64,000 nt of DNA, from NCBI GenBank assembly GCA_025738555.1, contig JAOVFP010000009.1:1736001-1800000 (forward strand). The letters run 5' to 3'. This DNA comes from Cyathus striatus (taxonomy: Eukaryota; Basidiomycota; Agaricomycetes; Agaricales; Nidulariaceae). The first letter of the stretch is position 1. Every line of letters starts with the position of its first letter. Below are positions 34,306 through 47,045 of the stretch, piece after piece. A program made the translations under genes and the position numbers. The notes beneath the pieces are model-generated. The model had not been told where the DNA came from and ran no database searches. It saw only the letters and a list, made by a program, of their open reading frames with translations.

Positions 34306-36206
34306 TTACTGCAAAGCAAGGTGGTCAGTTAACTTGCGACACTTCACTACCACTTCCTCCTCATCCTCATCAGAGCTACTATACATTCCATAATTGTCCC
34401 CATCTCCTTTGTGCTTGTGACATGAGCTAGACCCTTCCCCTTGGTGTTCGTCATCAGTTGGTGAGCTATTTTCTTCATCATAACTTTCCTCCATATCAGC
34501 ATCCACTTCATCTTCAGTCCCGTAATCTGCATCCTCTTCCTCTAAATCACTCTTGCTAATGAAATCATACACACCAATGACCTGATCACCATATTTTTTG
34601 AGTAACTCTTTGTCCCTAAGAGATTCATCTCCACGCTTAGTGAACAGCATTGACATGTCATCAGGGAATACAATATCACAGGAAGCCATATTAGCGTGAA
34701 CGCAAGGAGGAAGACTATTGTAAAATGCTGGATCAAAATAGTCAAGGGGTAAATTTGGTGGAAGTTGAAGGAATTCTGACTCCATTTGCTAATCTGCTGG
34801 CAGTACAATTCGGACATGTTGAGTACATGATTTCTGTTTCTTCTTTGGATTGACCTTCATAGCATGGAGTTGAAGTTTGTCCAATTTGCGAATAAACTGG
34901 TTGGCCTTTTCAGAACGTTCTGGCCTCGATTTTATAAAAAATACTTCCTTCCCCTGAGATAGACTACCAAGAGGGTCTCATTCATCATCTGAGGTAGTCT
35001 TTGCATGAATAAAGCGCTGGTATCATTGTGGGTAATGATTTTCAATTAAGAAAGTCTTCTGAGCTGAGGCGAGCTATATACAAAAAGGACACACATAAAT
35101 CAGCACAATATACTTAGAAACAACAACACACTTACATTACTTCAGTTTCTATAAGTGGTATTAGCTGCATTGCTTGCACGCACACTCCCTGGTTCTATCA
35201 ATTCCCTCTTGTAAATATCCTTCAGGTAGAAATGCACATGATGATCATAAATTGCCATGAGAAAATTCATATCATTTGTATAGGATTTGACAAGATTCTG
35301 GTAGACTGGTATGTAAGCACCAGATGCCATAGCCTGCTTGAAAGTGTCAATGGCAAGAATACGATGTGCCAAATTGTATAAAGAATATGGAGTCTGTCGT
35401 AGATCAGAACACCTGACCAGAAGACCAATGCAAGCAATACATGTTTTCATGTACACAATGATATGCTCTTCAACCTTAGCATAGTTAGTAGCAATACTGT
35501 TTCCATGTTTCGCGTTTGGAACAGGAAGGATTGTTACTTTGTCAATTGGGACATGCATAGAATTTTCAGTTTGAAGGATGGATGTAATAGCATTTAGAGT
35601 CGAAAATCTCTTCAAAAAAGCGGAAGTCACTGAAGCAGGAGGGTTAGTGGGTGCGATGTCACTATCAAGCAAACCCCACAGAATGCGAATATGTAGCATA
35701 AATGCATCCTTTAAACCGAAATGAGGATTGATTGACAACTACTTTAGTAACATACTTACCATGAACAATCATGCACCATCTGGAATATCCGATTTATTCA
35801 ACTGGTACTTGGATTTCTTCTTATGAGACTTACTACCTGCTCATTTATGCTTAGCTCTTGATGTATGGTCTTGCTGGGGAGCGGTAGCAGCTGTCGGTGT
35901 GATTGATCTATTAGAGTTCACAGCAGGAACAGCTGCATTCTTTCCCTTTGAGTGAGACTGGTGATCAAGGGAATGATCTCCAATGCCAGCCGCCACCGGT
36001 GGCGTGCTCTGAAAAGTTGGCCTAGGTGTAGCCTGTTGATGAACACTGGGAAGAATACCCAGCAACGTTGAGGGAGGAGTGGGAGGTGGATCAGAACTGA
36101 AACACATCACAGATTAGAAACATGTTACAAGTGTGATTCAAGAATGTACTAAATTGAACACACCGTCCTAACATACTAGATTGTAACTCGGCTTGCAACT
36201 GCGCAA
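34306..36206 (-). pseudogene. Decayed host gene H, 3' exons (unknown fungal protein with acidic C-terminus)
   Basis: Exons: 36206-36164, intron 36097-36163 (GTGTGT donor, TTTCAG acceptor), 36096-35136, intron 35074-35135 (GTAAGT donor), 35073-34306. The protein has a Pro-rich start, a Lys-rich stretch (KSHKKKSKYQ), a ~200-residue predominantly helical region (with HHVHFYLKDIYKRE and ASNAANTTYRN), a second basic region and an acidic Glu/Asp/Ser tail. Frame continuity is broken by stops at 34789, 34978, 35023, 35142, 35739, 35769 and 35841; most are TGA and could come from CGA. It was split by the foldback element at 36214. I do not recognise the family; the domain order suggests a nucleic-acid-associated protein, which is only a guess. 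Confidence 0.7.
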
Positions 36207-37360
36207 ATTTGTGGAGTGGTGTCAGCCAATTTGATCACAAATTGCTCAGGAAAAATGAGTGCTAGTGATCCTGATTCTCCACCAAAAAAATGAGTGCCAT
36301 TTTTATAAGGCATATTCAGTAAATGTAATGGAGTGGTAATCATTGGCACTCATTTATGTATTGCTATTGACAACTAAGGGATTATATTAGTATAGTATGA
36401 GGACACTCAAAAGTGATCATTTGAAGAATATTAGAAGGTGATCATTGGCACTCATTTATGTATTGTTGTTGATTACTAGGGAACTATATTAGTATAGTAT
36501 GGAGGCACTCAAAAGTGATCATTTTAAGAATATTAGAAGGTGATCATTGGCACTCATTTATGTATTAGTATTGACTACTAGGGGATTATATTAGTATAGT
36601 ATGGGGACACTCAAAAGTGATCATTTGAAGAATATTAGAAGGTGATCATTGGCACTCATTTATGTATTGTTGTTGATTACTAGGGAATTATATTAGTATA
36701 GTATGGAGGCACTCAAAAGTGATCATTTTGAGAGCATTAGGAGGTGATCATTGGCACTCACTTATGTATTATGGTTTATTACTAGGGGATAGTATTAGTA
36801 TAGAATGAGGGCACTCAAAAGTGATCATTTAATGAATATTAGGTGATCATTAGCACTCATTTATGTATTGCTATTACTGATTACTAGTTGATCTGCGCTT
36901 CGCATATTTCCCACGCTTCGCATTTGTCACATACTTCCCGCGTGTCACGTTGGTCACGCATATTCCCGCGCCTCACATTTTCCCGCGCATCGCATTTGTC
37001 ACGTACTTCACGCGCGTCACGTTGGTCACATATATTCCCGCGCCTCGTGTTTTTCCCGCCCATCGCATTTGTCACGTACTTCACGCGCGTCACGTTGGTC
37101 ACATATATTCCCGCGCCTCGTGTTTTTCCCGCCCATCGCATTTGTCACGTACTTCACGCGCGTCACGTTGGTCACATATATTCCCGCGCCTCGTGTTTTT
37201 CCCGCGCATCACATCTGTCACGTACTTCACGCGCGTCACGTTTGTCACACATATTCCCGCGCTTCGCATTTGTCACATATTTCCTACGTGTCACATCCGT
37301 CACATATATTCCCGCGCTTCGCATTTGTCACATACTTCCTGCGTGTCACATCCGTCACAT

Positions 37361-38971
37361 TGGGGATCACCAATCCCTATATGGCGTTGAGCGTGACGTC
37401 ACACAGTGTGACGTCACGCGCCCAATCCTTGACCCAAGATAAAACTGGTACAGTAATGTAGAATCTTGGGTGTTTCTCTTCATTATTTTTGTTCTGTAAT
37501 ACTATTATACATGTCCCATTTATGTTTAAGTATTTATGTTGGAAATAAAAGGTTAATTAAGGTATATATATGTATATTCTTTCACACCTTATTGAGTCAC
37601 ATTATAGTCAAAGCTCATATATTCATCACACCTCTGTTTCAAAGCCTGTAAACCCTTCCATATATCTTATTTAATACATTTATCCTTATATAAATATATG
37701 ACCTATAGGTAGTTATCATAAACAGTATGGAATATGCAATAAACTCAGTGATGTACAAGAAGTTTGCTGAAATAATGGCTTGTTGACAAAAATAACGAGA
37801 ATAGGCTGTTTTATTGTCATGTTTCTCTCATATAAACTTTACAGAATGGTATATATAAGATTTAAGAATGTATAGTCAATGAAAGTGCATTAAACGGACA
37901 CTTATTGATCTTATGTGTACCACCTCGCACCATTCCACAATATTTTCCCACGCTATTTGGCAGAGCGGCATTGTATCCTCAGTAGCTTCACAGAATCCCA
38001 ATTTTACAGCTGGCGTCAGTGACAAGAATAATTCAGTAAAAACAGGAGAATGAAACTGTTGAAACCAAATATTTATTTTGTGACCTATACCATAAGATAA
38101 TGACATCTAGCATGCATGATTCAAATGTAAAGAAAGTTTTCTGGACAATATAAGTTAATAGTTTTGTTCTCTGTATTTAATTATGTACTTTTTGTTAAGG
38201 GACCTGGTCAAACAAGTAAGATGCTGGTGACTAGATGCAGGAATACTGATTTTATGCCTCTTTATGGAGAATCATTGCATTATACCATGATTATACTAAA
38301 GATCTACACATATTACAAATGACCTGGTTACAATTCATTGAATCTACTGTGTTATTATGCATAATACTTGTTATTTAAAAGAGAATTGTAGTCTATGGCG
38401 AAGTTAACTCACCCATTAGGTGAACACTGTAGTACTTTCCCACGCTCTTTGGCAGGGCGAAACTTGTAACTACATCTGTTTCTCTAAATCACATTTTTTC
38501 ACCTAGCTGTAATGGCAAATAATACTCATTTCACATATGAGTACAAAACGTTTAAGCCCGAATTTTTAATTTCGCACTTTTAAGGTGAGATATGGCACTG
38601 TTCACTGCAAGATTACATACTTCTGATTTGTTTTTCGAAATTCCGAGTCAATACATTTGTTACAATTGCTGTTTTGAACATATGTTACCAATGATGCAGT
38701 ACCAGATAGTTTAAATCTGAATTAAAGATGTAAAAATACTGTTTTGATGCCTATTTTGGCAGGGAGTTGGTGCTATATGCCAATTTACGGAAATCATAGT
38801 AGAGTAAAAAATAATTCGATTACATATCATGAAAGAACATATATAAATGTCCAATATGCAATTTATTTGAAAGATGTAGATAGTGTGTATGAAAAGTTAT
38901 TCTACTGGGTCAATGCTAGAGGGTGTGTGACTGCGTGACAGGAGTGTGACATGCCCGATTGGTGATCCCCA
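37361..38971. mobile_element. Nested DNA transposon, 1611 bp, TIR TGGGGATCACCAAT, 7-bp TSD
   Basis: Bracketed by GTCACAT (37354-37360 and 38972-38978); FB1 has the uninterrupted sequence at this point (near 10660). Terminal inverted repeats are TGGGGATCACCAATC (15 bp, perfect). Subterminally it has GTCAC-type motifs at both ends and a near-perfect palindrome at 37391-37419. Internally, TTTCCCACGCT(A/C)TTTGGCAG occurs twice (near 37945 and 38437). No convincing ORF (longest about 76 codons), so it is non-autonomous. Superfamily unknown. Confidence 0.85.
37391..37419. repeat. 29-bp perfect palindrome with two TGACGTCA sites
   Basis: Two 14-bp arms (GCGTGACGTCACAC and its complement) around one A, just inside the left end of the nested transposon. 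TGACGTCA is the classic full CRE-type bZIP site; binding here is inference. Confidence 0.85.
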
Positions 38972-41900
38972 GTCACATATGTTCCCGCGCTTCACATCTG
39001 TCACATATTTCCTTCGCGTCACGTTCGTCACATATATTCCCACGCATCACATTTGTCACATTCTTCCCGCCCGTCACGTCTGTCACGCATATTCCCGCGC
39101 ATCACGTTCGTCACACATTTGTCACAATTTTCACGCGCGTCACGTCTGTCACAATTCTCCCACACTATGCATATATCACACTTGTCACGCTTTAGCGCGT
39201 TTGTCACGCTTTAGCGCATTTGTCACGCTTTAGCGCGTTTGTCACGCTTTAGCGCGTTTGTCACGCTTTAGCGCGTTTGTCACGCTTTAGCGCGTTTGTC
39301 ACGCTTTAGCGCGTTTGTCATGCTTTGTATGCGCGTCACGCGTCACGTTTGTCACGTTCTTTATGAGCGTTACGCTTTTATGCATGTCACACATGTCATG
39401 TCTTTGAGGCGTGTCACACATTACATTTGTCATTTGTAACTTTTTCAAATATCATGCCTTCCAATTTCACAAATATTATGCTTTCCAATCACATTAGATT
39501 TTTTTATCTCTACCACTATTCAAGTTGTCATGAGAGTGGAGTAAGTATTTAATAGTATGGAGTAAATTATATATGCAGAGGAAACAATATGTACTTGTAG
39601 AATTGAAGATTGTAACATGGAAAATAACAATTAAAAGTTATAGAAGTGTGGTAGTGATAAGAAACTAGAATGAAAAATATAGTGTATATGTAGTAGAAGT
39701 CTTGCCCCCACTGACAGAGCATGAGAAAGTTGGAAATGGGATCATATAATGTTTAATAATCAGAACTAGAGATGTAATGAAATGACAAAGTAAAACTATA
39801 ATGGTTAGTCTGGATATGAGAGATGATGAGGTGGAAATATTTAACAACTGAACAGAAAAGAACATATACTGAAAGAACTACATATAAATAACAAATCTGA
39901 AAGAATGGTGAGTACATGTGATTCCACATCACATCAAACTCACATGTCTCAGTCATTAGATGATCATGATTCTTGCATTAACCATTGGATATTCTTATAT
40001 CTTCAACACACATTATTAAGTCACATATATACTTGCTCTATATGATTACATGACACTTCTATACTGTCTTGTGTTTCACATCTCTCATTTATATTGTATA
40101 GTTCTTTTAGTATTAGTATCCATTCATACATATGAAACCCCCTCTTGTACTTCTCTTCACTTTCTTGCTCAGTGGCCCTCATTTTTGCCTAAGATAAACT
40201 TACTGTCATTTTTCTATAGTCGTGTGTAGTATTGTCATACAGGGTCTGAATCAATAACTGACTTGTCAATGCAAGTGGCTGAATTATGCTACTAAGTATG
40301 AGCTATGGGTTAAATGTAGCATCACTGAGTGCTCTGATTCCTTGGATATGAAAGGTACCAAAACATGTTCATTATAGATCTGTTGGAACCCCATCAACAT
40401 GTCACAATCATGATATACATGCAAGTATGATGTGCTTTAAATGTATTATGCCTCTCAAAGATATAACATAAGTAACACTTATAATGTGTGTGAAAAGCAT
40501 GATGAAAGCCCCAAAGACATGATAAATAGGATGCATGTGCAAATTAAGAAACAGATGTGACTTAGGTGATGAATATGATCAATGTGACACATGATGCAAA
40601 TGCAAACTATGACAAATGCACTGTGATGAGCATGAAAAGCATAACACATAGATGTGAAATGTGTGACATGCATAAAAGCATAATGCTCATAAAGAATATG
40701 ACAAATGTAATGTGTGACGCCTCAAAGACGTGACACGTGTGACATGCATAAAAGCGTAACGCTCATAAAGAACGTGACAAACGTGACGCGTGACGCGCAT
40801 ACAAAGCATGACAAACGCGCTAAAGCGTGACAAACGCGCTAAAGCGTGACAAACGCGCTAAAGCGTGACAAACGCGCTAAAGCGTGACAAACGCGCTAAA
40901 GCGTGACAAATGCGCTAAAGCGTGACAAGTGTGATATATGCATAGTGTGGGAGAATTGTGACAGACGTGACGCGCGTGAAAATTGTGACAAATGTGTGAC
41001 GAACGTGATGCGCGGGAATATGCGTGACAGACGTGACGGGCGGGAAGAATGTGACAAATGTGATGCGTGGGAATATATGTGACGAACGTGACGCGAAGGA
41101 AATATGTGACAGATGTGAAGCGCGGGAACATATGTGACGGATGTGACACGCAGGAAGTATGTGACAAATGCGAAGCGCGGGAATATATGTGACGGATGTG
41201 ACACGTAGGAAATATGTGACAAATGCGAAGCGCGGGAATATGTGTGACAAACGTGACGCGCGTGAAGTACGTGACAGATGTGATGCGCGGGAAAAACACG
41301 AGGCGCGGGAATATATGTGACCAACGTGACGCGCGTGAAGTACGTGACAGATGTGATGCGCGGGAAAAACACGAGGCGCGGGAATATATGTGACCAACGT
41401 GACGCGCGTGAAGTACGTGATAAATGCGATGCGCGGGAAAATGTGAGGCGCGGGAATATGTGTGACCAACGTGACACGCGGGAAGTATGTGACAAATGCG
41501 AAGCGTGGGAAATATGCGAAGCGCAGATCAACTAGTAATCAGTAATAGCAATACATAAATGAGTGCTAATGATCACCTAATATTCATTAAATGATCACTT
41601 TTGAGTGCCCTCATTCTATACTAATACTATCCCCTAGTAATAAACCATAATACATAAGTGAGTGCCAATGATCACCTCCTAGTGCTCTCAAAATGATCAC
41701 TTTTGAGTGCCTCCATACTATACTAATATAATTCCCTAGTAATCAACAACAATACATAAATGAGTGCCAATGATCACCTTCTAATATTCTTAAAATGATC
41801 ACTTTTGAGTGTCCCCATACTATACTAATATAATCCCCTAGTAGTCAATATTAATACATAAATGAGTGCCAATGATCACCTTCTAATATTCTTAAAATGA

Positions 41901-42307
41901 TCACTTTTGAGTGCCTCCATACTATACTAATATAGTTCCCTAGTAATCAACAACAATACATAAATGAGTGCCAATGATCACCTTCTAATATTCTTCAAAT
42001 GATCACTTTTGAGTGTCCTCATACTATACTAATATAGTTCCCTAGTAATCAACAACAATACATAAATGAGTGCCAATGATCACCTTCTAATATCCTTAAA
42101 ATGATCACTTTTGAGTGTCCTCATACTATACTAATATAATCCCCTAGTTGTCAATAGCAATACATAAATGAGTGCCAATGATCACCACTCCATTACATTT
42201 ACTGAATATGCCTTATACAAATGGCACTCATTTTTTTGGTGGAGAATCAGGATCACTAGCACTCATTTTTCCTGAGCAATTTGTGATCAAATTGGCTGAC
42301 ACTTATG

Positions 42308-42905
42308 ATTTGTGCTCATATGCCTCCCTCTCAGCCCTCTTCTCCGCCTGATACTTCGTCTCAAGTGCCGATGCTTGATTTTCCAGTTGTTGGTTCATGA
42401 CTATGTTTATGTACTGCACCAGCACTGGATCAAGTTTATTGACTGCTTCTTCCATAGCAGCGTTATCCATTCCTTGATTTCTGATTACACTTACAGCGTG
42501 ACTAGCACCTGAACCACTTGTAGCAGCTCTGTGTGCGCTGTCTGTGGCTCTGTCAATATCCATGATCCTGATATACATGTCAATATGAAGATGAAGGTTA
42601 CGATATCTGAGGGCATACCTTTAGTTTGTAGGAAGGAAACTTGAAGGAGAGGATGCATACCTCATGTTATCTCCTTTGTTCATACCAGACACACTGATTA
42701 TGTCATGTGATAATATATGATAAGATTGAAAAATACCAATAACTAATTACAAAATGTGCTGAAGCTCATCTGGCCAGCCGCCAGCAGCTATGATTATCAT
42801 ACTGTCAGCTATGCTCTCATCCTTTTGGTATTCTCTTGGTTGTGTGATCCAGACTTCCAGTGGACCATTTCTAACTATACAGCTAGCTAGTAAGTGAGTG
42901 AAGAA
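42308..42905 (-). pseudogene. Decayed host gene H, 5' exons (donor of the captured fragment)
   Basis: Coding exon 42567-42308 (MDIDRATDSAHRAATSG...EREAYEHK, largely helical and Lys/Glu-rich at its end, probably coiled coil), preceded by small exon(s) near 42630-42690 and an exon from about 42905 to 42751 (residues include NGPLEVWITQPREYQKDES) with a GTAATT donor and an ATAATCAG acceptor. After removal of FB2 and one target duplication the frame runs from EYEHK-type sequence into FAQLQAELQSS at 36206. 42308-42706 is duplicated at 9089-9487. The start of the gene was not found; it may extend to about 46.6 kb. Confidence 0.65.
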
Positions 42906-45500
42906 ACCAAACCTTGACATTTTGAATGAACAACGTACTTATCAACAGTGGACACAGGCTGATAACCTGGAAATGCTCACAAGCCTTTCAAATTACGGAA
43001 CCCCCTGATGTATCAATTGGGCTAAGTAATATGGAAAGGGCATAAACTAGAGTGATGCGAGGAAGAAGACTCACAGACATTGCTGTGAATGTAGTGATTG
43101 TTGAAGTGCATGTTCAAGATCAAGTTGATCAGCATGGTCTCGGTCTCAGTCTCTTCAAAGGCTGCTTAAGTAAGCAAACCAGCCCAGCTGTTGTGAAAGA
43201 ATTACCTTGTTTTCCTTTATTCCAAGCCAGTTAGTCATGGAGTACACATGTTTGGTATTGGAATGACCAACAACTGGTAACCTTCAGATAACTGGGATGA
43301 ACGAATTTGATGGGATTTGGAATCACGAATATTTGCCGTGTAAGCCACTATTTGTAAAAAAACCATTGTGAAATGAAACAGCATATAATATATCATTACT
43401 TTACAATTATAGTAAGTAAAACAGCTCTTGCAAATCCCATAATTCCACCTTGCAACCATTGTGAGTACAAACAAATTTTATCATTGTCACACACTAAATA
43501 AGGCCTCGAACCGAACAATGAAGTCAAAATTTCGGTCACGCTCAAAATGAGTGAACAATTGATCGAAATGATCCAGTAATGGGCAGGTTGAATTGATGGT
43601 AATGAGAAACCTAGAAGTCAATGGGCATTGCTTTATATCTCCAACGTATGACTTCCTCATGTTTTCTATTTTAATCTGAAGGCAATACATACTTACGGCA
43701 GATGATCAAGTATACTAAGGAAATGTGTAGATTCCCAATAAAGGACCATGATCAATTCTAGATAACACTGTTAACAGCCATGCTTCCCAAACCTTCCTTC
43801 CATGAACTTTATTTGCTGCTTATGGAAAAAATTTGCTCAGAAATGTTCCTCAGTTCACGCATGACCTTTATCAGGTTCTATCTATCAGCAGCGAGTGCGG
43901 AGAACATGTCTATGTGGTAAATTTGTGATCTTCCTGGCCTTAATTCGACGTCAGTGGCATCCGATAAAATTCCGATATTAACTCATGCTCCTTCACCACA
44001 CTTCGATCTTCAGAGTACAGTGAGAGCCTGTAAGACAAACTCTGTGGGACATTTCAAATGGAACGTGAATAATGCGATGAACTTCAATCACATCCATAAT
44101 GCAGTTGAACCATGACGATATCCCATGTAGCATCTATACAACCTCTGCAATGCACCGAATAAAGTAGCCAATCGTTAAGGCCCACAACTCAAGCCTCTGG
44201 TCTACAGAATGATTAGTATTTGGTCTAGAAGCTGATGTGGGATTAATGTGTTTGTGAAGTTACCATACGTTTGGAATCTTTCCCATCATTTAATGATCGT
44301 GCACTGAGTGCCACTGCTAACGAGATGGAGTATATGAATGGTGCATGTAGAGGCAACACAGATAGTAGCTGGAAACTACATTGTATTCTATGCACCAGCC
44401 TTCACTTCTCTCGAGTGCATTGGCGCCCACCTATCGAAGTTAGAGACCTATGAAGAAAGTGAATTTGCAGTTAAAATCGTTCTGCTGTGTGGAGGTGTGC
44501 CTGTATTTGGTGCAGGTGAAGTTTGGAGTTACGTAGGTGTGTTGCTCACTATGCTTACAGTGTCTGGGGCTAACTTCTCCCAGAGGGCGTAGTCTTCTTT
44601 AGCACCCTATACTACTAGATGCCATGCCCATCATCAAGTCACGGACAGGAAATGGAGGAAATTCTACCTCGTCATTGCATACCAGCCAACATCTGGCCTA
44701 TCGTCATCTCCATCTGCCATGCATTGTCCAGAATGGCCCACTTACAGCTTGCTGAAACAAATTCACTGCCTGTTATGGTTCGAGAAGAACTATAATTGTT
44801 GGTGTATTCCCTTGAATATAAATGTTAGTGTAGAATTTAGTTAAGAGTACTTCACCTATAATATGGGATTGATCCTGTATTGAATGGGTGTTGGGTAGAG
44901 TGAATGATTGTTAGTTCAGCCTAGAGTACGTTAAGATTCTCCTAAGAGACAACCTTAGTTTCACTGTTGTAACCACTAGGAGAAAGGTCAGGTGATCTCT
45001 CCCTCAATAAGCGTTAGAGCAAGTCAGTAATGTCTTATAGCAGTCTTATAGAATAAACAGAGCAGATCTGTGTTTATTCTATATGTTGATTTAGACTTAG
45101 TAGTCTCAATACAAAGGTTTGAAATATTGTTGGCAAAATGGATGATATTTACAGTGAGTTAATCAAGTACTTATACTAAGTACATAGGTGGCCTCGTGTA
45201 CTACAAAGCTCTATCTAAATTATTCTACCATCATTGTCAGACTTCAACAATAAACAGGTGTACATAAGAATATTCCAGTATATCATAGAATGAATGAGAA
45301 TGTAGTGGCATATATCAAAGTAAAGGAGTAGCATACCATAGGTGAGAGATATGAAGGCAAGCATAATAGTAGAATTTCATATTTACCATAACACCACTCC
45401 AAGTGTGCCTCCTAAATGCTTCACCTCTGACTGAGCAGTAGCAACGTAGATATGCTGTGTATTTAGGTGACGTAGTTCTGAATCACTTTCTCGATCTCGA
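42906..45500. other. Sequence without a convincing gene
   Basis: Minus-strand fragments near 43235-43690 have frames of 67-79 codons that could be exons of gene H, but splice sites and phase could not be made consistent. The plus strand at 44271-44592 has frames of 60-84 codons with no motif. An AT-rich stretch at 44796-45115 resembles a solo LTR but lacks a confirmed target duplication. Confidence 0.4.
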
Positions 45501-45502
45501 TT

Positions 45503-46607
45503 TCAGGGCCCGTTGACAGATGATGGTGGAGATGTAGGTGGTGCTGGAACCTGTAAGGGTGGAGTGGCTTTCATGCGGGTGAGGTGTATGTTGTTGCATA
45601 AGCTCGCTGGGGAAGGTGCTCGCCTGGTGCACACAGGGCATTGTTCAGCATGTTGCCTCAATCTGGTGGGGGCTGGTTGTCGGTGTCCCGCCGTTAGGAC
45701 GGTAGCGGGTGGTGGTGTGTTATGGTTCACAAGAACTTGACGTTGGTGTATTCCTGTGAGTACACAAAGGTTTAGCAAAGCGGTTTGAAATCGGAACGTA
45801 CCCTGTAGTTTAGTGTAGATTTGAGTAATAATAGGACCCTCGAAAGCGCCCATAGAGGTATGATACCGATCTGCGTATATTTTGGGACTTTTGGACCTAT
45901 GTCAGAGGACAGTCCGTGTATATTTGATCGATTTTCAGTCAATAGGTAGGGTGGAGAATCCGCGTGTGGGGTGGTGTATTGCATCAACAACTGGCAGGGC
46001 TTGAGGAGAGGGTGGTAATGCAGTGTTGGTGTTACATGTTGATGCTGGGGCTGTAAGGAGCAGACTGCTGTGTTGATGTGAGAGTGGTAGCTGTAATAGA
46101 TAAGAAAATATTTGTTGTAGGGATATAGATATACGTTAAAAAGACTTACCTGCCAGCAATGAACAGGATGAAGTGGCACGTGGGGGGGGTACCATTCACC
46201 ATCCGCATACAATTGAGTAGTCTGGCGCCGAAGGTTGGTGAAAGGCGCCGCCATGCAGAGCACCCCTTGTTGCTTACAAACTACAAGATGACCCTGCTCA
46301 TTGTCAAAAGAGTGCATCATGTACATGAGCTCCCATAGTTATCACCAAATTTGAGTACAACAGCCCTATTTTTTGTCCGAAATGGTACAGAGTCACCAAA
46401 GTTCTGCGCAAATAAGATCAGGGTAACATTTTTATCCAACTGTTGCATGTCCTGATTCCAGTTACTCGAGCTTGCATCACAAAAATAAGCAGGAGCAGTA
46501 GTGGGAAGGCACTCGCGACCAGAATGAGAACCACGACACCGCTCAAACATGAAATCCATAGACAATACTAAACAATGTAAAAGTTTAAAGATGAAAGAAA
46601 GAGACAA
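45503..46607 (-). pseudogene. Broken fungal gene I (unknown), possibly the 5' part of gene H
   Basis: Exon from about 46560 to 46150 encodes MDFMFERCRGSHSGREC..., a Cys-containing start followed by FGDSVPFRTKNRAVVLKF and a second segment HSFDNEQGHLVVCKQQGVLC ... YADGEWYPPHVPLHPVH. The two segments are in different frames, so there is a 1-base shift near 46317. A 59-bp intron (46091-46149, GTAAGT donor) follows, then a low-complexity Ser/Thr/Pro-rich stretch (46090-45503). Nothing identifies its function. Distance and strand allow it to be the N-terminus of gene H; this is inference only. Confidence 0.5.
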
Positions 46608-46696
46608 GAAAAGACGAAGATTTGTGTTGGATTTGTGTTTTCATCGGCTATAAGTCGAAAAGTGAGGGGGCGAGAAGCTTATGTATTAACCAAATG

Positions 46697-47045
46697 CGGA
46701 AGTTTTTTGTAACAGAATACATCAGGAATTGGTAAATTTACTTGTAGCAACTTGTAGCAACTTGTAACGGCTTGTAAGCGTCCTAATAAGGAAATTCTCA
46801 AGCACTCACAAGCGCTCACAAGTTATTGTCGCTTAGACACAAGTTCCCATTGTCCGATCACTCGCTCATGGTGTAACCCCTCTTCCTATTACAATATATT
46901 AGCCTATTCGCAGGATAAAGTATTAAGAATCTTCAATAACTTTGCATTTTTGAACTCCGAACTTGTGAAGATGCCTCTCACATGCTGCACAAGCCGTACA
47001 AGCCCACAAGTAAATTTACCAATTGCTGATGTAAAGGAACTTCCG
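46697..47045. mobile_element. Small inverted-repeat (MITE-like) element
   Basis: Inner inverted repeats CATCAG(G/C)AATTGGTAAAT...TTGT (26 bp, one mismatch) start at 46720 and 47031 and are flanked by TA on both sides (46718, 47032). A second shared block CGGAAGTT lies further out on each side (46697-46704, 47038-47045), so the real ends are unclear: either a TA-inserting mariner-type MITE or a larger element with interrupted termini. The interior has repeats of CTTGTAGCAACTTGT and CACAAG. No coding capacity. Confidence 0.6.

Larger units (their letters stand above)
36214..42307. mobile_element. Foldback-like transposon FB2, inside host gene H, 7-bp TSD
   Basis: Bracketed by ATTTGTG (36207-36213 and 42308-42314). 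Inverted orientation relative to FB1 with the same ends. Left arm 36214-37360 continued at 38979-39440, centre ~39440-40690, right arm ~40690-42307. Where compared by eye with FB1 the sequence is almost identical, so one derives recently from the other. Without the nested element it is about 4.48 kb, against 4.57 kb for the core of FB1, the difference lying mainly in tandem array copy number. No transposase frame. It interrupts a coding exon between EAYEHK and FAQLQAE. Confidence 0.87.

Noticed and set aside
35739..35759. A 21-bp intron in gene H with a GTAAGT donor
   Set aside because: Too short for splicing; the same reading frame continues through it with one stop, so it is better read as decayed coding sequence.
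44796..45115. Solo LTR of a retrotransposon (starts TGTTGG, contains AATAAA, ends near CAATACA)
   Set aside because: No 5-bp target duplication, primer-binding site or second copy could be found in the window.
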